From contig OX411547.1 of NCBI GenBank assembly GCA_948146395.1, positions 35,051,868-35,115,867 of the forward strand: a stretch of DNA of 64,000 bases, given 5' to 3'. The position numbers and the translations under genes were made by a program. Source of the DNA: Fragum whitleyi. Lineage: Eukaryota > Mollusca > Bivalvia > Cardiida > Cardiidae. Of the stretch, positions 34,490 to 45,186 are shown piece by piece (the stretch's first letter is position 1; every line of letters starts with the position of its first letter). The notes beneath the pieces were generated by a model. It did no database searches. It was not told where the DNA came from and saw only the letters and a list, made by a program, of their open reading frames with translations.

Positions 34490-35048
34490 TACAGATAAAA
34501 GCATCGTGAAATTGAACTCATTTCGATCAAAATCATGCTTGATCATTCACTCAGCGCTCCATTCATTCATTCATTCATTCATTCATTCATTCATTCATTC
34601 ATTCATTCATTCATTCATTCCAAACACTCCTTCAAATCGATCAAAAACGACCCGAAATCATTCAACATTTAGAAATCGTTCAAGACGGTCAACATTCAAT
34701 TCAAAGGGATCAAATTATTCAAACGAATAGCTTCGTAATAGTTCGAAACACTTCGGAATTTCGTTCGTACCGATCAAATCATTTCACAATTTTATTGGCT
34801 TATGTAGGTTTAAAGGGTCTGATTGGTCCACGAAAACATATGAACAGTACAGTACGTTTAGTTTAATAACATGGGGAAACAGAATATCGCTAAATCGCTA
34901 AATTCGTTCAAATTGGACGAAACTGGCGATATTGGATTACCTTCCATTAATTACATTCAAAACTCACTCTTTTCACCCACTCATTCAAGTTCACTCGACT
35001 TTTGTTTCAAAGTCATCCATAATGTCAATTTCAGGATGTTTTAACTCC
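34490..35048 (+). mobile_element. ATCGTGAAATTGAC-family element beside copy 4
   Basis: Equivalent of 10222-10886: starts 'aagcatcgtgaaattgaa', ends 'tgtcaatttcaggatgtttt', and contains (ATTC)15 at 34561-34620 in place of the 40 units in unit 1. Confidence 0.7.
34561..34620 (+). repeat. (ATTC)15 microsatellite
   Basis: Fifteen uninterrupted units inside the element above. Confidence 0.95.
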
Positions 35049-35885
35049 CATGCGAGAAGTGAAAGCAAGGAACAAACCCCAGGATACCGACGGCAGGGGA
35101 GGACTAAGATGAAATAGTGGCGTATCCAGAATTATGAAATCTAACCACAATAGACTTTTTCATTTTTTTCGAAATTTGAGGTTGTAGATGGGTCCGACTT
35201 GACATTGAGAATTATAAATTCATCTTGTTATCTGGATAAGACGAAGGGGAAAACCTGCTGAGACTGGGCCTCTAAGGCAACAGTTGGTTCGGACGAAGGG
35301 GTCTTTTTAACGATGTTGGGCCTATATAGTCCAACGAAAACTCTGCATAGTTTACATATACGATAGTCCCACTTCGAGTATCCTGTCTAAAATCGCATAA
35401 CCAGTAGGTATTGCCAACGATTCTTGATTTGATCTAGGTTACTACTGGTGAACTATTTACCGCTTCTATACGAAAAAGTGATTAATCCCAGACATCGTAA
35501 CTACGACTTCACTAAGCTCTAGAACATACGAAAAACACATTGATGCTATTAAATACTTTAATAATATCAATAACAGTTAAATAGCGACATTTATATGATC
35601 CATATTTTCATATACGTATATGTGATATGTCAGGCGTAAAGGGGCGATCTGGGATGTGCGTAAAGTGTCGACCCTAGTCAAGATATGCATACTGACTATC
35701 ATCGAAACTTTTGGCAAACGGCTTTTCTAAATCTAGAATGAATGATCTATCATTCAGCGAAAAATATGAAGCGCGAGCTCCGGTTGACCTCCACATGAGC
35801 TTACTCTTTTTCAAAATTTTATTTTTACGGAGGTTTTAGATTACCCCTTTTCGTTAACGGTCACATAAAATAAATTCATGATTCA

Positions 35886-36947
35886 TTAACAAGATCCTTC
35901 ATCACTGCCCATAGAACTCACACCCTCATCATCGCAATCTTGTTCTAAAATCGTCTGCATAAAACTTTCAATGGCATTGTCGTCTGCGTAACACGTGGTT
36001 AAGTCACTGCCACTGAAAAGTCTCTTTATGACGTCGCTTGGTAAGGTGGAAACAGGCTTACTATCTTCATCGATGACGTTCATTTCTAGTTCATCAATAC
36101 TGACGTCACTCTCGGTGTCTATAACACTATCTACGTCTTCTACAAACGCTGTATCAAGGTTTTCTTGAAGATCACCTGTGTAAGTGTCGTTAATTGGTTG
36201 AATACAAGTGGTATTGTACTTGAAGGAAGTGAAGAAGGACTCACTATTACTGGTTCCGTCACCTAGAGTTCTTGGACAACTTGGGGAACCAGAACAAAAT
36301 GAAGTAAAGAATGACTCGCCATGGCTGGTACCATCACCTCGCGTTCTTGGACAAACTGGGGTACCAGAACATCCGTCACCTGGTAGTCTTACAGATGGAA
36401 CAATGTCGTCCATGTTGGTTAAGGACATGTTCATTGCTGAATCGACGTCGAGTAGGAATCTCTTCATGATCTCTACTTTACCCTGTGTAGTTTGACCTTG
36501 ACCTTTCGAGGTTGTCTCGTGATTGATAAGTTTGTCTTTGTATAAGTTCTGTTTGGTGCCTGAATCGTTGAAGTTTTCTCTTGTCTGTGTAAAAGAAGGT
36601 TTTTTTTTCGTCTGAGATGCGTTGAATTGTTTCACCAATGATCTCATTTCTTTTAGTTTCCTAAACGCTTTACTTATCTTGCGACCGTTCGTATTTAACT
36701 CGTTTGTCTTTCTGACAGCGAATGTAGCTTCAGACGTTGTAGATCGTAGAACCTTCAGGACGTTATTCTTTCTGTTTAAGACTCTTTCAACACCGTGGGA
36801 TATTTCTACCAGGGCGTAGCTCTTCCTTTCGTCGCCCGCCACCATTTTGATGACATCATAACAAGTAGTTCGTTTGGTGATGTAGACTGTCTTCAGTGTA
36901 TCTTCTAGCTGTATAAGAAGTTTGTCTTTCTGGTTTTCTATATCCAT
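35886..36947 (-). CDS. RASSF9/RASSF10-like protein, copy 4 (diverged paralogue)
   Basis: This encodes 353 residues from the ATG that aligns with copies 1-3. The frame stays open 18 codons further upstream, but that part is intron with the conserved acceptor. The RA domain is kept (VYITKRTTCYDVIKMV, ERVL, LKVL). Both 25-residue blocks are present with changes (SGTPVCPRT, SGSPSCPRT), and the C-terminus is DCDDEGVSSMGSDEGSC. Relative to copies 1-3 it has roughly three dozen substitutions and one in-frame loss of two residues (IHLEPIN becomes IQPIN). An open frame after this much divergence argues for selection on the protein. Donor (37317), acceptor and poly(A) hexamer are conserved. Confidence 0.75.
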   Translation of the reverse strand: MDIENQKDKLLIQLEDTLKTVYITKRTTCYDVIKMVAGDERKSYALVEISHGVERVLNRKNNVLKVLRSTTSEATFAVRKTNELNTNGRKISKAFRKLKEMRSLVKQFNASQTKKKPSFTQTRENFNDSGTKQNLYKDKLINHETTSKGQGQTTQGKVEIMKRFLLDVDSAMNMSLTNMDDIVPSVRLPGDGCSGTPVCPRTRGDGTSHGESFFTSFCSGSPSCPRTLGDGTSNSESFFTSFKYNTTCIQPINDTYTGDLQENLDTAFVEDVDSVIDTESDVSIDELEMNVIDEDSKPVSTLPSDVIKRLFSGSDLTTCYADDNAIESFMQTILEQDCDDEGVSSMGSDEGSC

Positions 36948-37350
36948 TCTGAAATTGAAAATAATAAATTGAAATACTTCATATGTACTTTCAATATACA
37001 CAATTTCATGAATTAAGTGTCAGAGTGCAACAGATTCAGAATGAAATTGTATAATATGAGATAATAAGATAGGAGGACAAGAACCAAACTGTTTTGTACA
37101 AGGTCAATTTAGATGTGATGCGGTCTAAAAATGCATAAAAGTCTACCCTATAATACTTGGTTTACACCTTATCCGGCTGAGTTTCATTCTTGTTTTCGAT
37201 CGCTATTGCAAGATTTCCCACAATACTTAAGTATCCGTACATGAATCACTTATGATTGATTATTTTTTATATACCACATTTGAAAGTTTGAAATGAAAAG
37301 GAAAAAGCCCACTCACCTTTATTAATGAAGAACTCTTTTCTTTAAATTAA
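36948..37350 (-). other. Leader exon and 368-bp intron of gene 4
   Basis: Leader exon ends at 37317 (AATAAAG|GTGAGT); intron 37316-36949 ends in TTTTCAATTTCAG. Confidence 0.6.
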
Positions 37351-37503
37351 AAATTAACAACTTTGTTTCGCTTGTGTTTCTAGGATCTAGAAGAATTCTG
37401 TATGAATAAATGTCGATTTGTGATCCTGTCAAACGAAATCTTCCATATTTATAGGCCACACTTTTCACGGTTAATTAAATTTGAAATCAAAGTAGTACTA
37501 ATT

Positions 37504-37559
37504 GGGCACGTGACAATGATCGGAAACGTGCCGCCATGTTCGCGACAGGCACGCGACAG
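37504..37559 (-). promoter_or_regulatory. Conserved E-box-containing upstream block, gene 4
   Basis: Differs from copy 1 at only a couple of bases over 56 bp (GTGACAATG, CGCCATG), far fewer than in the flanks, which suggests constraint. Confidence 0.6.
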
Positions 37560-37797
37560 TTCGTAATTAACACCTTTAAAGTGTAAAAGTGGTGTTTCAT
37601 TTAAACGTGTAAGTCAACGGCAATTAATCTACAACTTCTAGTTGTAAACCAAATTCTTCTCTCCGCCCCAGATATTTTGTTTCTTATTATCCTCATCATG
37701 CAACTGAAGAAATTAAGTCTCGTCAAAACAAACGACCTCCAAGGCATTCGATTCAGATTTAAAACAAAGAAAGCAAAACAACAACAACAAAAAAGTC

Positions 37798-38180
37798 TTA
37801 CAGTAATGCTTTACACAAATACAGAATCTTAGTGTCTCTGATATACTCGTAGATTACAGTTAAACTTGCATTAAGCGACCACCTATTGGACCACAAAAAA
37901 ATCGAGAAAATGTTCGCTTAGTGTAGTTTTAACTTACAAATCACAAATAAAATGTTAATTGAATATTTATGCTGATGCAAATTTCTCATTACAGTAATGC
38001 TTTACACAAATACAGAATCTTAGTGTCTGTGATATACTCGTAGATTACAGTTAAACTTGCATTAAGCGGCCACCTATTAGACCACAAACAATCGAGAAAA
38101 TGTTCGCTTAGTGTACTTTTTGCTTACAAATCATAAATAAAATGTTGATTGTATATTTATGCCGTTGCAAATTTATCAAT
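37798..38180 (+). repeat. 191-bp tandem duplication inside copy 4
   Basis: Two units start TTACAGTAATGCTTTACAC at 37798 and 37989. They are single in the other copies. Each includes 'cattaagcg.ccacctatt', which looks like the end of a widespread MITE. The units differ at several bases. Confidence 0.8.
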
Positions 38181-38540
38181 AATTCTATGTTGTTGTAACT
38201 CTATAGAATGGTGTATAGTATCGTATCGTATATCGATTCTTATGAGTCTTAACAATACAGGATTCATTTACAATAATTTAAACCAACAATATCTATTTGA
38301 GGTATTTTGATTTTAAGAAGGAAATTTTAAAAACGGTCGCTTTATGAAGATGGTCGCTTATTAGACATGGGCGTTCGAGTAATATTGACCGTTTATTATG
38401 AAAAAGACAAATAAAAATAAATGCCACACTAGTTTTTGAAAAAAAGTTTCTTTGGGGATGAATTATCAAATTATTTTCTGTTTGGTTCAACTTGTTAATC
38501 TACCCTTTTATCAAATCCTGTGAAATATGGCTTATATCTA

Positions 38541-39600
38541 CCAGGTTTTTCTTGGGTGACCTTTTTTAAAAATTGTTCATGAATTTTTGATTGTCTCATC
38601 AATATGGGCGTGGCTTATTTCAAGACTCCTTAGAAATGAATGGAACAAAACAGAACAGGTTTTTTATTTACATCCAAGTACATTACTGAACAATAAGAAC
38701 AAGTATAAACAAATACTCGAAAGAGAAAAATAATTACATATATACAACCGATTTACCTAAATAGAGAAAAAATACAAGCATATATCAACATTTCGTTTTT
38801 TTGGTGAACGAACGTCGTTCACCAGTGTTATGTACCATGTCAGGAAAATCCTGTTGGATGTTAATACATTTGAAATAAAGTAGCGCCTCTTAAAATTCAA
38901 TTTAGAATCTTTCAACATTTTTCTCCGCAAAATCACTTTTTATTTCTTTAATGACGTGTTTCTAGTTTTCTTTATCAAGTGAAGATAATGAAAATTCGCC
39001 TTGAAAAACACAATATGATCTTGCAATGTTTATCAAGGGAATTTTTGATCGGCGTAAGCTTGTCGAGAGTTTAAAGCAAAAACAAAGTTTGTGTCTAAAC
39101 ACCGAAGAGACAGATACTATGTTTTTGACCCAAGCCTTCGCTGGTGCAACTTGTAGTAATTAGCCGGAAATACGTGTTTATCTAGGTCGTGTCCTCTTGA
39201 ACTTACATTCGGCAATACTCGGGCGATCTCCGACGGCTCCGAGTTAAATGTAGGTTACAGGAATCGGCCGAGTTGAGACCAATGACACATCAAGACACCT
39301 TGTGTCATTAGAACGCGGTTTTACATAACTTTTCAACTAGCGACAGTCAGTCTCGAGACGGGTTTTAAGAATGATTCGACATGTGTTTTACATGTACAAC
39401 CTTTCTTGTATCTTTTATTTGAATAGGGGTGAACGTCGCTCTTAAGATTTTTCTGTAAAATTGCGTTGGCTGAAGTAGGGCTTATTCCCAGCGAAAACGT
39501 TTCGTATTCGTCTATCTCAGGAGCTAATTTTGCCGAATACCAAATGCGACAGGCACGGGAGATATTTCATTGGGGCCATTCTACTTTGCATTTTTATGCC
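38541..39600. other. Intergenic, no gene seen
   Basis: Right of copy 4 I find no exon or RNA gene. A short palindrome GGTGAACGAACGTCGTTCACC lies at about 38801-38822. The 'acaaaacagaacaggttttt' stretch near 38645 vaguely resembles 16000. Confidence 0.4.
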
Positions 39601-39642
39601 CACGTATCGAGAGATCGGGGGCATATTGTTTTACTCATGTCC

Positions 39643-39673
<31 letters not shown>

Positions 39674-39850
39674 CGTCTGTCCGTCCGTCCGTCTGTCCGT
39701 CCGTCTGTCCGAAAACTTAACCTTTGCCTTTTCTCCAAAAGTATTTGACATACAAAGCTGTACACCAAAGTCAAGGTCATATGACAAGGTCAAGGTCATG
39801 TGACAAGGTCAAGGTCATCTGTCAAGGTCAAACTTTAAAAAAATGCTGTT
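39600..39850 (+). repeat. Dispersed repeat with (CTGT)n and GGTCAAGGTCA motifs
   Basis: A TGTC/CCGT-rich microsatellite (about 39640-39712) is followed by 'aaacttaacctttgcctttt' and four 'aaggtcaaggtca'-like units. This arrangement resembles a non-coding repeat common in bivalves (recollection). The open frames across it are repeat translations. Confidence 0.5.
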
Positions 39851-40589
39851 CCGGGGGCATTCGTGTTTCATTTCAATCTGTAAAACCATATCAATTCAAA
39901 ATTCTATTTGAAAATTAAATAAATGATAGCTTAATATTCAACCCTAGATACCACTCCAATTGACGAGTATATATTGCCGTGGTCAAGGGGGGACCAGATC
40001 CGTCATGCACTTGTTTACAATTCGACAGGCGGGTTTAGTTGTTAAATTATTCGGAAAAGTCATTGCGTTTTTTACAGAAATCATAAAAATCTTAATCGAT
40101 GAATAAAAACTGGTTCCATCCTTTCCAAAATACGTTTAGAATTGGTTAACTACAGTTTAAGAAAAAACTAGCTCCGAGAAGAAAAGTCTAATATCAGCCG
40201 CAATATTGTAATAAGATATCTATAGTGAGTGATTTTACAAGCATCCAAACTCTTGAATGTAAACAATAGGTTCTCGTGCAAAAAGTAAACCGACAATTGT
40301 AAGGATTCTCAATTCTTATTGGGAGGAAAGTCGGGAGGAAAAAAACAAGGTATTATACTTAAACTACTTGTTCATGCAATTATTACCGCCCTTTAAAAAA
40401 TAAACTTCTTAAATAAGATTCTTATTCGCTTTTGAAGTGGAAATTACGTTACAAAAATAATATTTATAAAGACTGTAAGTATGCAATTTACTATGAAGCA
40501 ATTATTTAATATAAAAAGTTATACTTTAATTTCTAAACCTTAAACAGAAATTTTCTATGAATTATACTAATAAGGCACTAGACCTCCTT

Positions 40590-40829
40590 TAACCTATACT
40601 CGAATCCCAACACAGGCAGGAATTTTCAACCAGAAGTGAACTGGTAAGAAACCCAGAGGTAGCTTCGCGAGTATCGGTGCTTTACACTGGGCACAATAAA
40701 GAACCAAGGAGGTCTTTTCGTAGAAGAGCTAGGGGCGTATGAACCCGGATCTCCTCGTATCCGCTTCTTTCTCTCTCATGGTCCTTACCATATATGCCTA
40801 GAGCACGGAGGGACCTAAATCCTACAAAC
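40590..40829 (+). mobile_element. Diverged SINE fragment
   Basis: 'gtgctttacactgggcac', 'cattaaagaacc'-like and 'cacacactttaacctat'-adjacent motifs match the SINE at 40846 in the same order, but the tRNA head is not recognisable. Confidence 0.45.
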
Positions 40830-40845
40830 ACACACTTTAACCTAT

Positions 40846-41145
40846 ACGACCAGCACGATTAGCTCAGTTGGTAGAGCACCGGACTTCAAAACCATTGAAG
40901 TTCGACCGCGTGGGTTCGGTTCCCGGGCTGGTACACTAACAAAAACTACTTGTCTTTCGGATGAGACGTTAAACCGAGGCCCCGTGAGACGGTGCTTTAC
41001 ACCGAGCACGTTAATGAACCATGGCGGATCTCAGCAGTAGATTCGTCATTTATCCTTTCACTATCCCCCGTAACAATTAACCGTCTTCTGGGGGCGTCGC
41101 TCATATGGGCATATGCTACGGTAGAGACGATAAATAAACGGAAAT
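40846..41145 (+). mobile_element. Second SINE family, full length, 16-bp target duplication
   Basis: It is flanked by perfect ACACACTTTAACCTAT (40830-40845, 41146-41161). The tRNA-like head has D-arm TTAGCTCAGTTGGTAGAGC, loop CTTCAAA and B-box GGTTCGGTTCCC, with outer pairing CCAGC/GCTGG. The body holds 'cggatgagacgttaaaccga', a central motif widespread in invertebrate tRNA-SINEs. The head has a long irregular anticodon region, so it is not a working tRNA gene. Confidence 0.85.
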
Positions 41146-41739
41146 ACACACTTTAACCTATTCCTAAATATTTTTCATCCTGCAGTGTTATAAAATTGAA
41201 TAACGACATAAGTGTCAACCACGGAAGTGGTTTTGGCTTCAGATATGATCAAAATGAATCTCTCAGGTTATGGTTCAAAATACTATTAATAAGTTAACAA
41301 ATCATAACTTTAAACAATGAGTACAGTTCAGGACTGACTGATATTCATAGGTGTTTCTTTGGTTGGTACTTAAAGACCTTTTCATCCCCTGGGAAGAAAC
41401 AAAGATAGATAAAAAAAGTTAAAACAAATACAACAAATTTACTTGAAATAAGCTTAATCATGATAACAATTACTTTTGTAAAAACAAACACCATTGGATA
41501 TAGGTTGAAGACAGTTTTAGACAGGATTAAATCGTTCTCTCCATTTATGTTTAATTAATAAATGTACCTATTTCAAGTGTGTAAAAGAAATTTTCACAGA
41601 GTAACAACTCATATTCTAACAAATATTTTTCCAACAGGATTTTCCCCATCTTTCCCTTTCTTTGAATTTGCATTGAAATTTCCGAACAACGGAAATTTTG
41701 TCAAGACAATTCCCCCCCTTTTTTTAATTATTTTTACAT

Positions 41740-41914
41740 TCATAGTTTCTCTTTTGTAATTGAATTCAATATATAATTCTAGAATGCCATCAGGTTCGTT
41801 CACCATCAGTACTTTCAGTGCTTTGATTCTCTCTTGTGTTTTGAGGGATAGAATCTTGACAGTTCTTACACCTTCACCTAGCCTCCGAGAATCAGCATCC
41901 CCGACCTGTCACAT
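41740..41914 (-). other. Possible orphan coding exon (weak)
   Basis: On the minus strand an acceptor-like TATGTGACAG precedes a frame that reads VGDADSRRLGEGVRTVKI and continues through ALKVLMVNEPDGILELYIEF, ending near a possible GT donor about 55 codons on. The composition looks protein-like, but I do not recognise the family, there is no partner exon nearby, and the polypyrimidine tract is poor. Confidence 0.2.
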
Positions 41915-42189
41915 AAGCAAGCTGCTGCTACAGGTTTCAGGAGCCTATCTTTTTTAATATAATTGGAAAATAACAGTGTTTTATGGAGTTGAACTATATC
42001 CCCTTTAATACCCCCTTGTCCGAAAGGAAACGTCAAGGATGGGAATGGTTGGGTAGGGTCCTTTTTCACTTTAAACTCTTGTAATAACATCTCCACTTCA
42101 CAAATAAGGCAAATGTGAATGAAACTTTGCCAGAAAGTTACGTGGATGAGATCCACTGGACCAATAAAGTTCAGGTGAGCGGTTTAGAG

Positions 42190-42330
42190 TTTAGAGTCCT
42201 CTTGTTAAGTAGTTAGAGTGATTGTTTGACATGAATAGATGGAGCGTTTGGCGAGCTATTAAGAATGATCTTGTTTGAGGTGAATGTCAATTTAACGATG
42301 CTACTAACTGTATCACCAGGAGACCCCTAA
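42190..42330 (-). mobile_element. ATCGTGAAATTGAC-family fragment
   Basis: 'gacatgaatagatggagcg', 'gaggtgaatgtcaatttaac' and 'gatgctactaactgta' match the end of the family in inverted orientation. The rest of the element is missing. Confidence 0.5.
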
Positions 42331-42779
42331 CCAATAATACAAAAACCCTTTCACATTTCTGGAAATCTCGCTGGATATCTGAAAAGAGAGTGAAACAAAG
42401 TGAAAGAAGCCATCATACAATTGCAAACTTTTCACTTAAATTTACAAAAGAAAGCTTGCAGCGTGCATGCACGAAGAAAAAAATGCATTCGAAAATGATT
42501 GTGTACACTCGTCACTGACTTTTATGTTCCTATCAAAATTACGCTTTGAAATTATGAGCATGTGCCTGAAATACGGATGTGCGCGCCTTGTTTGCAATCA
42601 AATGATGTAAATCCAAAATATAGACGTGCATATGTAGGCACGTACAATTTATTGCTGCGCATGTCTAAAAATTATACTGTATAGGTGTATTTGAGCCTGT
42701 GCGTGACATTGCCAACAATTTGAAATGTTGGAAGGGTTACAGGAGTTAGAGCCGTAGAAAGCCAGAAAATCTGAAAATA

Positions 42780-44290
42780 AAGTTACCTGATTGTCTACAG
42801 GTTCTTTGAGACCTTATCTATCTACAAAGTGCACAGTGAAAACTCAGGTCAGACTGTGCGGATGCACAGGCTGGTCAGAGGCTTTGCTTTGTACTTATTT
42901 GAAATTGTTGGAAATCTCACGCACTGGCTCATTTTCAAAACTGAGCTCGGGAATCTATACTTAACTCCAAAAGTTACGTCCACAAATACATTTTCTCTTA
43001 AAACTTGAACCGTTTATGACTGACTTGCATTTTTTATATCAATTCCTGTCAAAAACAGACTGCCTTTTCACAGACCGGGTTTTTGACCATTGGGTTCCAT
43101 GTTCCTTTCCATAGAAACGCAGTCTTAGTAAACGTGCCCCCTTACCTTGCTGTTTTGTTGCACAAAAGTTTGACGAAAACCTTTAATGCGCATTAACCCT
43201 TTCCTGTTTTACAAAATTTTGGACCTGTCCAAATTCAAAGGTTTTGCAGACGAAAATTAAAGTGGATTTAATTTGAAAAATAACCATTCAGTAGGGTAGA
43301 AAATAGTGTGGAAAAGAAGAAATTGCTAGCCACAAGCAATTTCTTCTTTTTTCACACTGTTTTCTCAATAATAAAATCACAGGCACGTAAAAATCAGGGA
43401 TTAAACATCAAAGGGTTAAAAGACATCACTGCACTTATCAATATACCGTTTGAAAATGTCTAAATTTTCGCTAACGCCAAAAGTTACGCAAGAACGTTAT
43501 CCGCCAAAATTAGGTCGCCAGAGGCAAGTCTATAAAAGAAGGCGTTGTACTATCAATACAAACTTCAAACTGTTCCCGAAGCATGAGGTTTTTAAAAAAA
43601 AAAAAAAAATTAAACCTGATTTTAACAAATTTTCAATTGAATTTCAAAGACTTGTGCAACTAACCACGCGTTTTTGTCTTTCCTCGCTACTGCGCAGACA
43701 AGATAGCGAAATCAAGTCGAATTGTAGTTTGACTATAGCGGACGATCTGTTAGTCATTAGCACACGAATAATTAACAAACCTGGTTGACATTATGACCCC
43801 TGTAAAACGCTCAGTATAGTCTTTAATAAGCCAATTTTCTAAAAGAAATTGGCGATTTGAAATCCGGCTTATTAATTGTCAAATCAACTGTCACTCGTCA
43901 AGCCCCCAAAAGCATTAATTTTCAGATTTCATCCTCATAAGGCGATTCTTCACACTGGATTAATGCTTACCCCACCCACTCTCCAACCATGCAATGTGAG
44001 TAAGATACGAAAGATCTATCAGACAAAATGCAAAGATTTATTGTTTTGGCATCACAGTAGAGTTCACTTGCGAAATAGGTACTCTAATTAATGATGGAAT
44101 ACTATTTGTATGCTTGTGAACTTTTCTTTGATAGTGGTGTCAAGCATCATTATTTTCTCCCGTACATATGGTTATTTGATTGTTCTACAAACCGTTGTAA
44201 AGAAAGATTTAAATTCGTAAAAGGGTTTACATTTATTTCAATATATGTTTTGTGCACGTTTCTTTTGGAGTTAATTATATATATGATTGT
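42780..44290. repeat. Segment repeated in inverted orientation at 53740-54920
   Basis: Three blocks match the reverse complement of the other locus in order: 'gactgtgcggatgcacaggc' near 42855 with 54820-54845; 'acttaactccaaaagtt.cgtccac' at 42960 with about 54575-54600; and 'attaatgcttaccccaccca' at 43960 with about 53800. A second, oppositely oriented copy of the 'cgtttcttttggagttaa' block lies at 44255, so the segment may itself be bounded by inverted repeats. The 112-codon frame inside (43450-43788) is not recognisable. Confidence 0.6.
43298..43365. repeat. Long-stem hairpin
   Basis: About 30 paired bases (AGAAAATAGTGTGGAAAAG ... ATTGCT against AGCAATTTCTTC ... CACACTGTTTTCT) with a 7-nt loop AGCCACA and few mismatches. 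Its role is unknown. Confidence 0.6.
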
Positions 44291-44401
44291 AGATTTCACG
44301 GCTCAACGCACAAAATCTACATATATGCTTTCATGCGTGTATGCATTTTATTGGCGTGCACAATGTTAACTTTTGACCCAAACGGTACAAGATATATAAA
44401 C

Positions 44402-44455
44402 GTGTGAGTGTTTTTGTGTGTGTGTGAGAGTGTGTGTGTATATGTGTGTGAGCCT
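44402..44455 (+). repeat. GT-rich microsatellite
   Basis: Imperfect (TG)n with GAG interruptions; the open frame across it is artefactual. Confidence 0.7.
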
Positions 44456-44593
44456 TTTTTCACATATTATTAGTATATATTGTTGTAGACTATGTATGTT
44501 ATGTACAAGTCTGAAAAAAAAGTTCTTCTTCTTATATCCTGTTTTTATATTTTGTCATGTAGGGGCCCTTTTAACGGCTGGTTATATATACGT

Positions 44594-45029
44594 ACAGTTA
44601 AGAACATCGTGAAATTGACCGCCTTCCGATCAATACCATTCTAAATCGCTCAATAAGCGCTCTATTCATTCCAAGCACTCACTAAAACTATTCAAAAACG
44701 CTCAAAAATTACTAAAAGTATTAGATCAATAACTACATTCAAAGTAAAAAATCGGAAATAAAAAAAATCAACGATTTCACTGAAATAATTGAAATTGTAA
44801 GCATATTATGCGTTATTGAAGACATAGAAAGCTATTCATAGAACCTATGTGTATATTCTATTAAAGGGAGGTAATAAATATCGTGAATTTTGTTCATCTT
44901 GACCAAAATTATCGATATTGGATTACCTGCCTTTAATTTCACTCAAAACCCGCTCCACATACTCATTCAATTTCATTCCAGATTCGTCCCGAAATCATTC
45001 ATTTTGTCAATTTCACGATATTCTTAACT
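44594..45029 (+). mobile_element. ATCGTGAAATTGAC-family element, intact
   Basis: Left end CAGTTAAGAACATCGTGAAA, inverted right end CAGTTAAGAATATCGTGAAA; about 436 bp. Off-centre lies an inner palindrome, GGAGGTAATAAATATCG against CGATATTGGATTACCTGC. It has no coding capacity. This and 57961-58398 are the reference copies for the family. Confidence 0.85.
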
Positions 45030-45186
45030 GTAAGTCGTCTCTGTGTGACCAAAATATCACATCTACAGCTTCAATAAAGCTGGATCAGTTTGAGTTTTCA
45101 TCTACGAGCTTTTGTCCAAATTGTTTTGATTTGTTTGATCTTTCAGTCACATCGCATGAGTTGAGAACCTACCGAAGGATTCCTGG

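Larger units (their letters stand above)
34490..38540 (-). repeat. Copy 4 of the RASSF-like segmental repeat (diverged)
   Basis: Aligns with unit 1 from 10.22 to about 14.26 kb with substitutions throughout and small indels. It lacks the 77-bp hairpin insertion. Similarity ends near 38540, after GTGAAATATGGC, so it lacks the MITE, SINE and later parts of the unit. Confidence 0.85.

Noticed and set aside
35886..37001. Longer start for copy 4 (371 residues)
   Set aside because: The extra 18 codons are intron sequence containing the conserved acceptor; copies 1-3 cannot be extended in the same way.
40852..40935. tRNA gene with TCA anticodon (selenocysteine-like)
   Set aside because: It is the head of a 300-bp SINE with a 16-bp target duplication and an irregular anticodon arm.
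43450..43788. 112-codon plus-strand frame rich in Lys and Arg
   Set aside because: No recognisable motif, lies in a repeated segment, includes an A-run of 14, and its inverted counterpart near 54 kb shows no matching frame.
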